DNA of 64,000 bases, taken from NCBI GenBank assembly GCA_934547065.1, contig CAKTEF010000004.1, positions 1-64,000 on the forward strand. The letters are read 5' to 3'. Below, in pieces: positions 5,433 to 14,013 of this stretch (position 1 is its first letter; the number at the start of each line of letters is the position of its first letter). A program made the position numbers and the translations under genes. Source of the DNA: an uncultured Faecalibacterium sp. Its GTDB lineage: Bacteria; Bacillota; Clostridia; Oscillospirales; Ruminococcaceae. The notes under the pieces are model-generated. The model had not been told where the DNA came from. It did not search any database and was given only the letters and a program-made list of their open reading frames with translations.

Positions 5433-7349
5433 TTACGCCGGAATGGCCAGCACATCGGTCATGGCCTGGCGGATGAGATCCATCAGTTCTTGGGTCACGG
5501 CGGGCAGGGTGCGGCCAACGTGGTGGGCCAGCAGAAGGTAAAGTGGACGAGGCGGATCAAAAGCCGCGCAGCGATCGTGGTTCTGGCGCTCGATCAGGTT
5601 CAGTGGCAGGACGGCATCGGCGATGCCGAGGTTGGCCAGCTGGCGCAGAATGGAAACTTGCGCTTCGCAGGCGGCGGGGGGCAGGGGATCGGCCAGGGTG
5701 GCCAGCAGGGCATCCTGCTCGGCGCGCAGGGTGGAGTGGCTTTGCGCCATGAGCTGCGACCGGAGGACAAAGCCGCTGGGCAGCAGCTCACCCGGCTTCC
5801 AGCCGTCCGGGCAGCCGCCGGGCACAAAACAGTAGACCATCTCGGTCAGGGTGAGCACATCGCAGTGAAGCAGAGCGTGCTCCGGCGTGTGGGAAAGGAA
5901 GATGCCCAGGTCGGCCGTGGAGTTCATCAAGGCCTCCAGCGTTTGTTCCTGGTTGGCTTCGGCTACCACAAGGGTGATCTCCGGGTGAGCGGCACGGAAC
6001 GCCTGCTCGGCACGCTGGCGGAACGCCTGTGCAAACAGGGGATCGCAGTGGATATACAGGCTGCCGCCGTGGCCCTGCTGATAGGAGCGGGTCTGGGCGA
6101 ACATCTCGTTTTCCAGGCGCAGGATGTTACGGGCGTTGTTCACGAACACGGCCCCGGCGCTGGTGGGGCGCAGGCGGTTGTGCTCGCGGGTGAACAGCGG
6201 CATCCCCACCAGCGTTTCCACGTTGCGCAGGTGGCGGGAAAGGGCCGACTGGGCCAGAAAATGCTTGTCGGCCGCGCGGGAGAGGCTTTGCTCGTCCACG
6301 ATGGAGATGAGATATTCCATCACCTTGATGTCCAGGTCGATGTCTGAGGTCTCCTGCGGGGCGGTGCTGGCCCGGCGGCTGGGGCGGTGATCCGGATCCG
6401 TAGACGGAGCCGAGGGCGAGGCCGCCGTCTGGAGCAGGGTCTGCACAAAGGGATCCTTGGCGGCCTGGTAGCGCGGGTCAGAAAGACGCTCGGCGGCCAG
6501 CAGGCCGGCCAGATACCGCTCCGGTTCGCTGAGAGTGTGCCCCAGCGGAAAACGCAGATGGAGCGTCTGGTACACCGGCGGGTCCAGCGGGCGGTAGACC
6601 AGTTCTTCGCAGGGGGTGACATGGGCCTTGCTGACCAGACCGACACCCACGGCCTGGTGCATCATGGAATCCAGCAGCAGAACGTCGTTGGATTCGAACG
6701 CGATGACCGGCTCGAACCCGGCCTGCTGGAACAGCTGTTCGGCCAGCAGGCGGATACTGTGGCGGCGGCCCTGGAGCACGAAGGGGGTGTCTTTCAGGTC
6801 TTTCAAGCAGATGCGTTCCTGCCCGGCCAGCGGGTGGGCCACCGGCAGCGAGACCAGCAGCTCCTCATGGGCCACAGGCAGATCCGTGACCTGGGTGCTG
6901 GTCACACCGGCACCCAGGGCCAGGTCGATGCTGCCGCGGGCAATGGCGGTGGGCTGCTCCATGGCATAAAGCTCGGTCAGGGTCAGGGAGATGCCCGGAA
7001 ACCGCCGCGAGAACTGATTGTAGATCTTACTATAAATAATAGCGCCGCGGTTGGGGGCGGTAGCCAGGCGGATGCGGTTGCGGTTGCCGCCGGTCACATC
7101 TTTCATGGTCAGCAGCATCCGGTTCTTTTCGTCCTCGATCTTCTGGGCACAGTCGATGACGTAGCGGCCCACGGCGGTGGGGTAAAGCCGCCGGTTGTAG
7201 CGCAGGAACAGCGTAAAGCCAAAGGTGCGTTCGCACTCGGCTAAAAACTTGCTCAGCGCCGAGGGCGAGATGTGCAGCGCCTGGGCGGCATGGGTCAGGT
7301 TGCCATAGCTGGCAATGGTGGAAATGTAATGATACTGTTTGGTGTTCAT
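5433..7349 (-). CDS. double LysR regulator (two complete LysR modules in one chain)
   Basis: The 638-residue product is about twice the normal LysR length of 290-310. Module one has a winged HTH at residues 1-60 (NLTHAAQALHISPSALSKFL) and a periplasmic-binding-type sensor domain to about 310. A Ser/Pro/Thr-rich linker follows, and at about residue 335 a second HTH begins (SLSRAADKHFLAQSALSRHL), followed by a second sensor domain. The ATG at 7349 has a GGGAG ribosome-binding site. Transcription diverges from the TctC-TctB-TctA-pectinase operon, so it is the likely regulator of that operon. I see no frameshift or stop between the modules, so the fusion appears real. Confidence 0.9.
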   Translation of the reverse strand: MNTKQYHYISTIASYGNLTHAAQALHISPSALSKFLAECERTFGFTLFLRYNRRLYPTAVGRYVIDCAQKIEDEKNRMLLTMKDVTGGNRNRIRLATAPNRGAIIYSKIYNQFSRRFPGISLTLTELYAMEQPTAIARGSIDLALGAGVTSTQVTDLPVAHEELLVSLPVAHPLAGQERICLKDLKDTPFVLQGRRHSIRLLAEQLFQQAGFEPVIAFESNDVLLLDSMMHQAVGVGLVSKAHVTPCEELVYRPLDPPVYQTLHLRFPLGHTLSEPERYLAGLLAAERLSDPRYQAAKDPFVQTLLQTAASPSAPSTDPDHRPSRRASTAPQETSDIDLDIKVMEYLISIVDEQSLSRAADKHFLAQSALSRHLRNVETLVGMPLFTREHNRLRPTSAGAVFVNNARNILRLENEMFAQTRSYQQGHGGSLYIHCDPLFAQAFRQRAEQAFRAAHPEITLVVAEANQEQTLEALMNSTADLGIFLSHTPEHALLHCDVLTLTEMVYCFVPGGCPDGWKPGELLPSGFVLRSQLMAQSHSTLRAEQDALLATLADPLPPAACEAQVSILRQLANLGIADAVLPLNLIERQNHDRCAAFDPPRPLYLLLAHHVGRTLPAVTQELMDLIRQAMTDVLAIPA

Positions 7350-7453
7350 GGCACGGCTCCCTTTGGAACACTGCGCAGACTGGAAAACAAGATCAAAAAA
7401 ATCCTGTCTCTGCGGCAAAGTATTGTAACCAATTTGAAACAACTTTTTTCTCT

Positions 7454-7482
7454 ATTATACTGGATTTGGAATTCAACTGCAA
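7454..7482 (-). promoter_or_regulatory. promoter of the double LysR gene
   Basis: On the minus strand, TTGCAG (7482-7477), a 17-bp spacer and TATAAT (7459-7454) form a sigma-A promoter about 105 bp upstream of the start codon. Confidence 0.65.
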
Positions 7483-7526
7483 GGTGCTGTGAATAAAATG
7501 TTATGAAAATTTGGAATTGTTGTGTA

Positions 7527-7555
7527 TCGAAAATCATTGCCGGGCGTTGTACAAT
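7527..7555 (+). promoter_or_regulatory. probable promoter of the pectin-linked TTT operon
   Basis: The -10 TACAAT (7550-7555) is good and the -35 TCGAAA is weak with a 17-bp spacer. This is consistent with a promoter that needs an activator such as the divergent LysR protein. Confidence 0.5.
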
Positions 7556-7629
7556 AAAGTCACAGAGAGAGCAAGAACAAAAAGCCCCCTCAGAGAAGAA
7601 AATGAAGAAAAAGACAAGGAGAACATCTT

Positions 7630-8694
7630 ATGAATATCAGCAGAAGAGATATGCTTAAAGGTTCTGCAGCTGCTGTGGCTGCTCTGGCCCTGACCGCCTG
7701 CGGCGGTTCCAGCTCCAGCACCGCATCCAGCGCTGCTTCCAGCACCGCCGGCAGCGCAGCTGCTGCCGAGGCCGGCATCGGTTTCCCCCAGAAAGAGACC
7801 ATCACCCTGGCAGTTCCCGGCAAGGCAGGCGGCGGCTCTGACCTGGCTATCCGTTATTACAGCGAGGGCCTGAACCGCATCTACGGCCTGAAGACCACCG
7901 TGACCAACTACGATTCCAACACCGTCGGCCACCAGACCGTTGCCAACGCAAAGCCCGATGGCACTACCCTGATGGTTGCTACCTCTGCACTGAACATCCA
8001 GTACATCACCGGCAACGCAACCGTCAACCCCATGACCGACCTGACCCTGATCGCCTGCCTGGAGGACAACGGCTTCTCCACCCTGGCTGTTCCCGTAAGC
8101 GCTCCTTACGATGATTTCCAGGGCTTTGTGGATTACGCCAAGGAGCATCCCGGTGAGCTGAATGCCGGTATGCCCGCAGCAGGTGCCAACACCTTCCTGT
8201 TCGGCAAGCTGTGCAATGCTCTGGGCATCGAGCTGAACAAGGTCGAGTGCGCTTCCGAGTCTGACCGTCTGACCAACCTGGCCGGCGGCTTCATCGACAT
8301 CGGTGTCGTGGGTCTGGGCAACGCTCAGGAGTACGAGAAGGCCGGCAAGCTGAAGGTCATCGGCACGGTCGCCGGCGATGGCATCACCATCGACGAGTAT
8401 CCCGAGACTCTGCCCGACAACTACAAGACTCTGCAGGAGCAGGGCTTCCAGGATTGCTACATGCTGGTCTACCACTACCTGATGGGACCTGCCGGCATGG
8501 ACGAGACCATGGTCAAGGAAATGAACGCTGCAATGGAGGCCGTTGTTGAGGACGCTACCGTCAACGCTGGCATCGCAAGCATCGGCCACATCCCCGGCTG
8601 GCACGATCTGGAGGAGTCCGAGGAGCTGCATACCAAGGAGTATGACGAGCTGGTCAAGATCGCAAAGAGCCTCGACATGTACGTCCAGGGCTGA
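7630..8694 (+). CDS. TTT substrate-binding lipoprotein (TctC family)
   Basis: This is the extracytoplasmic solute receptor of a tripartite tricarboxylate transporter. The N-terminus has a twin-arginine-like SRRDMLKG, a hydrophobic stretch and the lipobox LTAC with Cys at about residue 24. A Ser/Ala linker precedes the binding domain. Family landmarks are AVPGKAGGGSDLAIRYY (about 58-74) and NAKPDGTTLMVA. The usual glycine-rich ligand loop is replaced by NYDSNTVGHQT, so the ligand may differ from simple tricarboxylates. It is the first gene of an operon with tctB, tctA and pectin-degrading enzymes. A terminator-like hairpin follows it, which would let the receptor be made in excess. Confidence 0.9.
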   Translation: MNISRRDMLKGSAAAVAALALTACGGSSSSTASSAASSTAGSAAAAEAGIGFPQKETITLAVPGKAGGGSDLAIRYYSEGLNRIYGLKTTVTNYDSNTVGHQTVANAKPDGTTLMVATSALNIQYITGNATVNPMTDLTLIACLEDNGFSTLAVPVSAPYDDFQGFVDYAKEHPGELNAGMPAAGANTFLFGKLCNALGIELNKVECASESDRLTNLAGGFIDIGVVGLGNAQEYEKAGKLKVIGTVAGDGITIDEYPETLPDNYKTLQEQGFQDCYMLVYHYLMGPAGMDETMVKEMNAAMEAVVEDATVNAGIASIGHIPGWHDLEESEELHTKEYDELVKIAKSLDMYVQG

Positions 8695-8786
8695 TCTTAA
8701 ACCAAGAGATTCTCTCACGTCCGGAATCACGTTTTTCTCTTCCAAAAATATTCTCTCCTGATCCTGACGTGAAGTTGCCTGATCGA

Positions 8787-8818
8787 TAGCCCGGAGCTGC
8801 ACTCTCCGGGCTATTTTT
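8787..8818 (+). terminator. intra-operon terminator/attenuator between tctC and tctB
   Basis: TAGCCCGGAG pairs with CTCCGGGCTA around a 7-nt loop and is followed by TTTTT. Partial termination here would raise the receptor-to-membrane-subunit ratio. An analogous hairpin is present in the second TTT operon. Confidence 0.8.
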
Positions 8819-8840
8819 GAGAAAAAATGAGGTACTATCT

Positions 8841-9311
8841 ATGAAAATGAGACGTGATATGGTCACGGGCATCGTAGGTCTGATCACCTGCGTGCTCTTC
8901 CTCATCATGACGTTCCAGGTCCGCCAGCCGGCGAAACTTTTGGAGCCGGGCCCCCGTCTGCTGCCGTTTGTGGCCATTTTCCTGATCGGCATCAGCTCCA
9001 TTGCCCTGATCATCCGGGGCTATAAGGACCGTGCCACGCAGGAAAAGCCTTACTTCCCCAAGGGCGGCGTGAAGAAAGTGACCAAGAGCTTTCTCATGCT
9101 GGTCGTCTACGCTGTGGCAATGACCTATCTGGGCTTTGCCATCACCACCCCGTTTGCAACCGCTGCTTTCATCTATGATCTGAAGGGCAACAGCGAAGTC
9201 AAGCCTGTTTCTACGGCGATCATCTCGGTCGTGGTCACGGCTGTGCTGTATGTCATGTTCGTGTTCGCGTTCCAGATCAAGCTGCCTGCCGGCATCTTCT
9301 TTGGTGGCTAA
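8841..9311 (+). CDS. TTT small membrane subunit (TctB family)
   Basis: The 156-residue protein has four predicted membrane helices (for example MVTGIVGLITCVLFLIM near the start and TAIISVVVTAVLYVMFVFA near the end), the normal layout of TctB. It contains LLEPGPRLLPFVAIFLIG, the E/D-PGP motif conserved in this subunit. The ATG at 8841 behind GAGG is preferred over an upstream in-frame TTG at 8817. It lies 16 bp before tctA, within the TTT operon. Confidence 0.88.
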   Translation: MKMRRDMVTGIVGLITCVLFLIMTFQVRQPAKLLEPGPRLLPFVAIFLIGISSIALIIRGYKDRATQEKPYFPKGGVKKVTKSFLMLVVYAVAMTYLGFAITTPFATAAFIYDLKGNSEVKPVSTAIISVVVTAVLYVMFVFAFQIKLPAGIFFGG

Positions 9312-9327
9312 GGAGGAAAACTGAAAA

Positions 9328-10860
9328 ATGGCTGCATATCTTTCTGCATTATTGGTCTGCATGAAGCCGATCAACCTGCTGCTGATCTTTGCAATGGTCG
9401 CACTGGGCATCGTCTTTGGTGCAATCCCCGGCCTGTCGGCCACCCTGGGCATCGCGCTGCTGCTGCCCATCACCTTTGGTCTTTCGACGGAAACTTCGTT
9501 CGTCATGCTGCTGGCCATCTGGATCGGCGGCGTGTCCGGTACCTTTATCTCGGCCGTTCTGATCGGTATCCCCGGTTCTTCTTCGGCGATCGCGACCTGC
9601 TTTGACGGCTACCCCCTGACCCAAAAGGGTCAGGCCAGCAAGGCTCTGGGCATCGGCATGACGGCTTCCTTTATCGGTACCGTGTTCTCCGTTGCCATTG
9701 CAACCGTGCTGTCTCCGGTCATTGCAGAGGCTGCTCTGCACCTGGGCCCCTGGGAGTACTTCTCCCTGTGCTTCTGCGCCATTACCCTGATCGCTTCCCT
9801 GTCCAAGGGCAACATCTTCAAGGGCATCATGTCCGCAGGCATCGGCCTGCTGATGGGCTGCATCGGCATGGACCCCATCAACGGCGCGACCCGTTTCACC
9901 TTTGGCAATGTTTACCTGACCTCCGGCATCAGCACCGTTGCTCAGATGCTGGGTATGTTCGCAATGTGCCAGATCATCCGTGACAACGCCAAGGGCGAAG
10001 CCAAGATGCCCGATGTCGATGTCAAGGGCATGAAAGGCCTGGGCATTGGCTTCAAGGACATTGTGGAAAACATCAAGACCATCCTCTTTGCATTTGCTGC
10101 CGGTCTGTGGATCGGCTTCCTGCCCGGCATGGGCTCCGGCATCTCCAACATGGTCGCCTACGGCTACGCCAAGGGCATCAGCAAGGAGCCTGAAACGTTC
10201 GGCAAGGGCAACCCCGCCGGTGTCTGGGCTTCCGAGACCGCGAACAACGCTTCTCTGGGCGGCGCTCTGATCCCCATGATGGCTCTGGGCATCCCCGGCG
10301 ACGGCATCACGGCCATGCTGATCGCAGGCCTGACCATTCACGGCCTGCAGGCAGGCCCCCTGTTCATGACCGAGCAGCCGGATCTGGCCATGCTGATCTT
10401 CGCCTGCGTTATGGTCTCCGCCATCGTGACCTACCTGATCCAGATCGTGACCAAGCGCTGGTTCCCGTACATCCTGAAGATCCCCTATCACTACCTGTAC
10501 ACCGTGATTCTGGTCATCAGCTTCATCGGCGGCTACGGCATCTCCAACACCATGTTCAACATCTACGTCATGCTGGCTCTGTGCCTGCTGTCCCTGTTCA
10601 TGAGCGTTGCCGGCCTGCCCACCAGCCCGCTGGTGCTGGCATTCATCCTGTCCAGCAAGCTGGAGCGTTACTTCCGCCAGGGCATCAGCTATGCTCACGG
10701 CAGCTATGCTCCGTTCTTTACCCGCCCCATCTCCCTGATCCTGCTGCTGGTATCGGTGCTCTGCGTCTTCTGGCCCTATATCTCCGATCACCTCAAGGCC
10801 AAGAAAGCTGCGCAGAACCCCGTTGCTGCCGCTGCTTCGGACGATATCAATGATGACTGA
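9328..10860 (+). CDS. TTT large membrane subunit (TctA family)
   Basis: The 510-residue permease has about 10-12 membrane segments and forms the translocation path. It carries the paired glycine/proline signatures of TctA: GAIPGLSATLGIALLLP near residue 32, GIPGSSSAIATCFDGYP near 73, LPGMGSGISNMVAYGYAKG near 267 and ALGIPGDGITAMLIAGLT near 325. AAGGAGGAAAACTGAAAA precedes the ATG. The esterase gene follows directly, indicating that transport and substrate processing are co-expressed. Confidence 0.95.
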   Translation: MAAYLSALLVCMKPINLLLIFAMVALGIVFGAIPGLSATLGIALLLPITFGLSTETSFVMLLAIWIGGVSGTFISAVLIGIPGSSSAIATCFDGYPLTQKGQASKALGIGMTASFIGTVFSVAIATVLSPVIAEAALHLGPWEYFSLCFCAITLIASLSKGNIFKGIMSAGIGLLMGCIGMDPINGATRFTFGNVYLTSGISTVAQMLGMFAMCQIIRDNAKGEAKMPDVDVKGMKGLGIGFKDIVENIKTILFAFAAGLWIGFLPGMGSGISNMVAYGYAKGISKEPETFGKGNPAGVWASETANNASLGGALIPMMALGIPGDGITAMLIAGLTIHGLQAGPLFMTEQPDLAMLIFACVMVSAIVTYLIQIVTKRWFPYILKIPYHYLYTVILVISFIGGYGISNTMFNIYVMLALCLLSLFMSVAGLPTSPLVLAFILSSKLERYFRQGISYAHGSYAPFFTRPISLILLLVSVLCVFWPYISDHLKAKKAAQNPVAAAASDDINDD

Positions 10861-10870
10861 GGCTGAAAAA

Positions 10871-11944
10871 ATGCCCTGCCCGGAGCAGGTGTACAGCACC
10901 CTGCCTTCCATGCTGCGCAAATTTGACCGGTATGCCCGGCAAGACCGGTTCACCGGAACCACGCCGCAGCAGTTTGAAGCATGGCGCACCCAGACCCGCA
11001 GCCTGTTGAACGGCCTGCTGGGAATGGACAAAATGGAAAACTGCAAACCGGAACCCGAACAGATGCCCTCCGCCATTACGGCGGAGGGCATCCTCCGTGA
11101 ACACTGGAAAATTCAGGTGGAACCCGATGTCTGGATGACCCTGTTTCTTCTGGTGCCCCCCGGAGCGGGCCGGAACACCCCGGTGTTCCTCTGCCCGCCG
11201 GGCCATAACGGCGCGGGCAAGTACTCGGTGGCCGGTGTGCGGGATTACCCCTCCATTACGGAGAAGATCGACCATTATCATTACGACTACGGCCTGCAGC
11301 TGGCAAAGCGCGGCTATGTGGCGGTGTGCCCGGACTGCCGCGGCTTTGGCGAGCGGCGGGAGGAGCTGGCGGATGTCCAGCGCCTGCCGGAGGGCCTGAA
11401 AGGCGACTGCTACCGCCTGGCCCACATGGGCGAGCCGCTGGGCATCCCGGTGGCTGGAATGCTGACGTGGGACCTGATGCGGCTGATCGACTGGCTGGAG
11501 CAGGACGCACGGTTTGACACCGGCCGCCTGGGCTGCCTGGGCTTTTCCGGCGGCGGGATGCAGACACTATGGCTGAGCGCACTGGACGACCGCGTGAAGG
11601 TGGCCGCCATCAGCGGCTATCTGTACGGCTATCGCGATGCACTGCTGACGCTGAACAACAACTGCTCGTGCAACTATGTGCCCCACCTGTGGGAACACCT
11701 GGACATGGGCGACATTGCCAGCCTGATCGCACCCCGCCCGCTGTGGGTCCAGTCCTGCAGCGGCGACCGGCTCAACGGCCCGCGCGGCGTAATCAACGCC
11801 CAGGAACAGGTGGCCGAGGCCCGCAAGGCATACGCTTTGCTGGGCAGAGCCGACAACCTGACCCATGAGATCTGCCCTGGCCCGCATCAGTGGCACGACG
11901 AGCAGATGACCGAATATCTGAGCTTCCTGTGGGAGCGAGCATAA
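10871..11944 (+). CDS. alpha/beta-hydrolase esterase, probably acting on pectic oligosaccharides
   Basis: The 357-residue cytoplasmic protein has no signal peptide. It shows the alpha/beta-hydrolase pattern: LCPPGHNGAGKYSV (oxyanion region), VCPDCRGFGERREEL, the nucleophile elbow GFSGGGMQ, an acidic residue in CSGDRLNG, and His in PGPHQWHDE. It resembles dienelactone-hydrolase/acetyl-xylan-esterase-like proteins. Between a TTT permease and GH28/GH105 enzymes it probably removes acetyl or methyl esters from imported galacturonides, which is inference. The start is uncertain: ATG 10871 has a GAGG site, while ATG 10850 overlaps the end of tctA. Confidence 0.75.
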   Translation: MPCPEQVYSTLPSMLRKFDRYARQDRFTGTTPQQFEAWRTQTRSLLNGLLGMDKMENCKPEPEQMPSAITAEGILREHWKIQVEPDVWMTLFLLVPPGAGRNTPVFLCPPGHNGAGKYSVAGVRDYPSITEKIDHYHYDYGLQLAKRGYVAVCPDCRGFGERREELADVQRLPEGLKGDCYRLAHMGEPLGIPVAGMLTWDLMRLIDWLEQDARFDTGRLGCLGFSGGGMQTLWLSALDDRVKVAAISGYLYGYRDALLTLNNNCSCNYVPHLWEHLDMGDIASLIAPRPLWVQSCSGDRLNGPRGVINAQEQVAEARKAYALLGRADNLTHEICPGPHQWHDEQMTEYLSFLWERA

Positions 11945-11956
11945 AGGAACTTCCCT

Positions 11957-13996
11957 ATGAACAAAAACGAGCTGCGCAATCAAATCCTGGCTGCCATTGA
12001 GCTGCCCCGCATCGGCAAAAACCGGAAAACGGTGCTGCCTGCGGACGGTGTGCTCCAGACGGAAGAACTGCAGGGAGCCATTGACGAGCTGAGCCGCCGG
12101 GGCGGCGGTGTGCTGACGCTGGAAGCCGGTGTCTACCGTACCGGTGCCCTGCATCTGAAACGTGGTGTGGAGCTGCACCTGGCCAGCGCCGAGACCGTGG
12201 TCCGGTTTGTGGCCGAGGATCTGGAAAAGAACTACCCGCTGGTGTTCTCCCACTGGGAGGCGAGCCCCTGCTACAATTACAGCCCCCTGCTGTATGCGTA
12301 TGAGGCCGAGGACATTGCGGTGACCGGCTGCGGCGTGCTGGACGGCGGTGCCGATGCCGACCATTGGTGGAACTGGCACCATCAGGTGGAAACCTCCTGG
12401 TCCGAAAACAAGGTGGATCTCCAGCTGGAGGATCGTAAGCTCCTGCGTGACATGAACATGCAGGGGGTGCCGGTCAAGGAGCGCATTTTTGGCGCGGGCC
12501 ACTACCTGCGGCCCAACTTCTTCCAGCCCATCCGCTGCAAGCGGGTGCTGCTGCAGGGCGTTACTCTGCACAACAGCCCCATGTGGCAGCTGAACCCCAT
12601 CATGTGCCAGAGCGTTGTGGTGGACGGCGTGACGCTTTCCAGCCACGGTGCCAACAACGACGGCTGCGACCCCGAAAGCTGCAACGGTGTGTGGGTCAAG
12701 AACTGCCGCTTTGATACCGGCGACGACTGCGTGAGCCTGAAGTCCGGCCGCGACCGCGACGGGCGTGAGGCCAACATGCCCTGCAAGAACGTTCTGATCG
12801 AGAACAACGACTTTGCCGACGGCCACGGCGGTGTGGCACTGGGCAGCGAGATGAGCGGCGGCATCTACCAGGTGCTGGCCAGCGGAAACCGCTTCTCCAG
12901 CCCAAACCTGACCTATGCGCTGCGGCTCAAGACCAACGCCCGGCGCGGCGGTGCCGTGGAGCAGGTGATGCTCTGCGACAGCGTGATGGACCATGTGGGC
13001 GGCGCTGCCGTTCACGGCACCATGCTGTATGAGGACGGCCGCAACGGCGATTCGCTGCCGCTGTTCCGCGACATCACGGTGGAGAACATCACGGCCCACG
13101 GCGGCGATTACGGCATCTTCCTGGAAGCGTTCCCGGAGGTGCCCATCACCGGCCTGACCCTGCGCAACATCACCATCGACGGCGTGCGCCAGCCGCTGCG
13201 CAGCATGAACTGGAACGATGCCGTGGTGGAAAATGTGACCATCAACGGCAAAAAGTTCCCCCGGCCGGGCTATGTCCGCATTCTGGGCGTGCCCACCTGC
13301 GGCGGGACCGTGCAGGCCAGCGCCGAGAGCTGCGGCGCGGCCGAGACGATGCAGTTTGCCTGGGAGTGCTCGGCCGACGGGGAGCAGTGGACCCCTTGCG
13401 GGAATGCTGCCCAGCTGACCGTGCCCCCGCAGGCTGCCTTTGTGCGGCTGATCGCCGCCGATGCCGCCGGAAACCGGGAACAGAGCATTGCGTACCGGGT
13501 GCTGCCGCAGGCCGGCACCGATGCCGCTGCCCGGCTGTGCTGCCGCGGCATGCTGCCGGATGCCCGGCTGGAACGCCCGGACGAGCCGGTGCTGCGCGGC
13601 GAGGTCGCACAGATGCTGGTCCCTCTGGCGGACCCGGCCCGCACCACCCCTGTGCCGCAGGACAGCACCGAAAACGCGGTGCTTCTGGCAGCGGCCAACG
13701 GCTTCTTCCCCTTGAAAGAGGGCTGCTTTGAGCCGCAGCGCACCGTGACCCGCCAGGAGATGGCCACTGTGGCCATGCAGGCCTGCGGTGTGAACTACCG
13801 CAACGCTTCCAGCACCATGCCGGTGTGTGCCGACGTGAAGCAGGTGGCCAACAACTATGGCACCAATGCGGCCCGTGCGCTCTACTTCGGCTTTATGAAG
13901 CTGGATGCCGACGATTGCTTTGGCCCGGAACAGCTGGTCACCCGCCGCGAGGCTGTGGAGATCCTGGACCGCGTGGCCGATTTTGCAGGACTGTAA
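11957..13996 (+). CDS. GH28 polygalacturonase with C-terminal SLH-like repeats
   Basis: This glycoside hydrolase family 28 parallel beta-helix enzyme cleaves alpha-1,4-galacturonide bonds. Family motifs are NNDGCDPESC (about 232), TGDDCVSLKSG (about 253, catalytic Asp pair), GHGGVALGSEMSGG (about 288, catalytic His) and LRLKT (about 322). Residues about 440-520 look like a beta-sandwich linker. Residues about 570-679 contain two S-layer-homology-like repeats (CFEPQRTVTRQEMATV and CFGPEQLVTRREAVEIL). There is no signal peptide, so the enzyme should be intracellular, which makes SLH-like repeats unexpected. It lies 12 bp after the esterase gene and 17 bp before GH105. Confidence 0.92.
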   Translation: MNKNELRNQILAAIELPRIGKNRKTVLPADGVLQTEELQGAIDELSRRGGGVLTLEAGVYRTGALHLKRGVELHLASAETVVRFVAEDLEKNYPLVFSHWEASPCYNYSPLLYAYEAEDIAVTGCGVLDGGADADHWWNWHHQVETSWSENKVDLQLEDRKLLRDMNMQGVPVKERIFGAGHYLRPNFFQPIRCKRVLLQGVTLHNSPMWQLNPIMCQSVVVDGVTLSSHGANNDGCDPESCNGVWVKNCRFDTGDDCVSLKSGRDRDGREANMPCKNVLIENNDFADGHGGVALGSEMSGGIYQVLASGNRFSSPNLTYALRLKTNARRGGAVEQVMLCDSVMDHVGGAAVHGTMLYEDGRNGDSLPLFRDITVENITAHGGDYGIFLEAFPEVPITGLTLRNITIDGVRQPLRSMNWNDAVVENVTINGKKFPRPGYVRILGVPTCGGTVQASAESCGAAETMQFAWECSADGEQWTPCGNAAQLTVPPQAAFVRLIAADAAGNREQSIAYRVLPQAGTDAAARLCCRGMLPDARLERPDEPVLRGEVAQMLVPLADPARTTPVPQDSTENAVLLAAANGFFPLKEGCFEPQRTVTRQEMATVAMQACGVNYRNASSTMPVCADVKQVANNYGTNAARALYFGFMKLDADDCFGPEQLVTRREAVEILDRVADFAGL

Positions 13997-14013
13997 GAAA
14001 AGGAGAATATGAA

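Noticed and set aside
5433..7349. Two separate LysR genes misread as one
   Set aside because: The frame is continuous, and the second module has no ribosome-binding site or start codon at its HTH; the linker sequence looks like a normal inter-domain linker.
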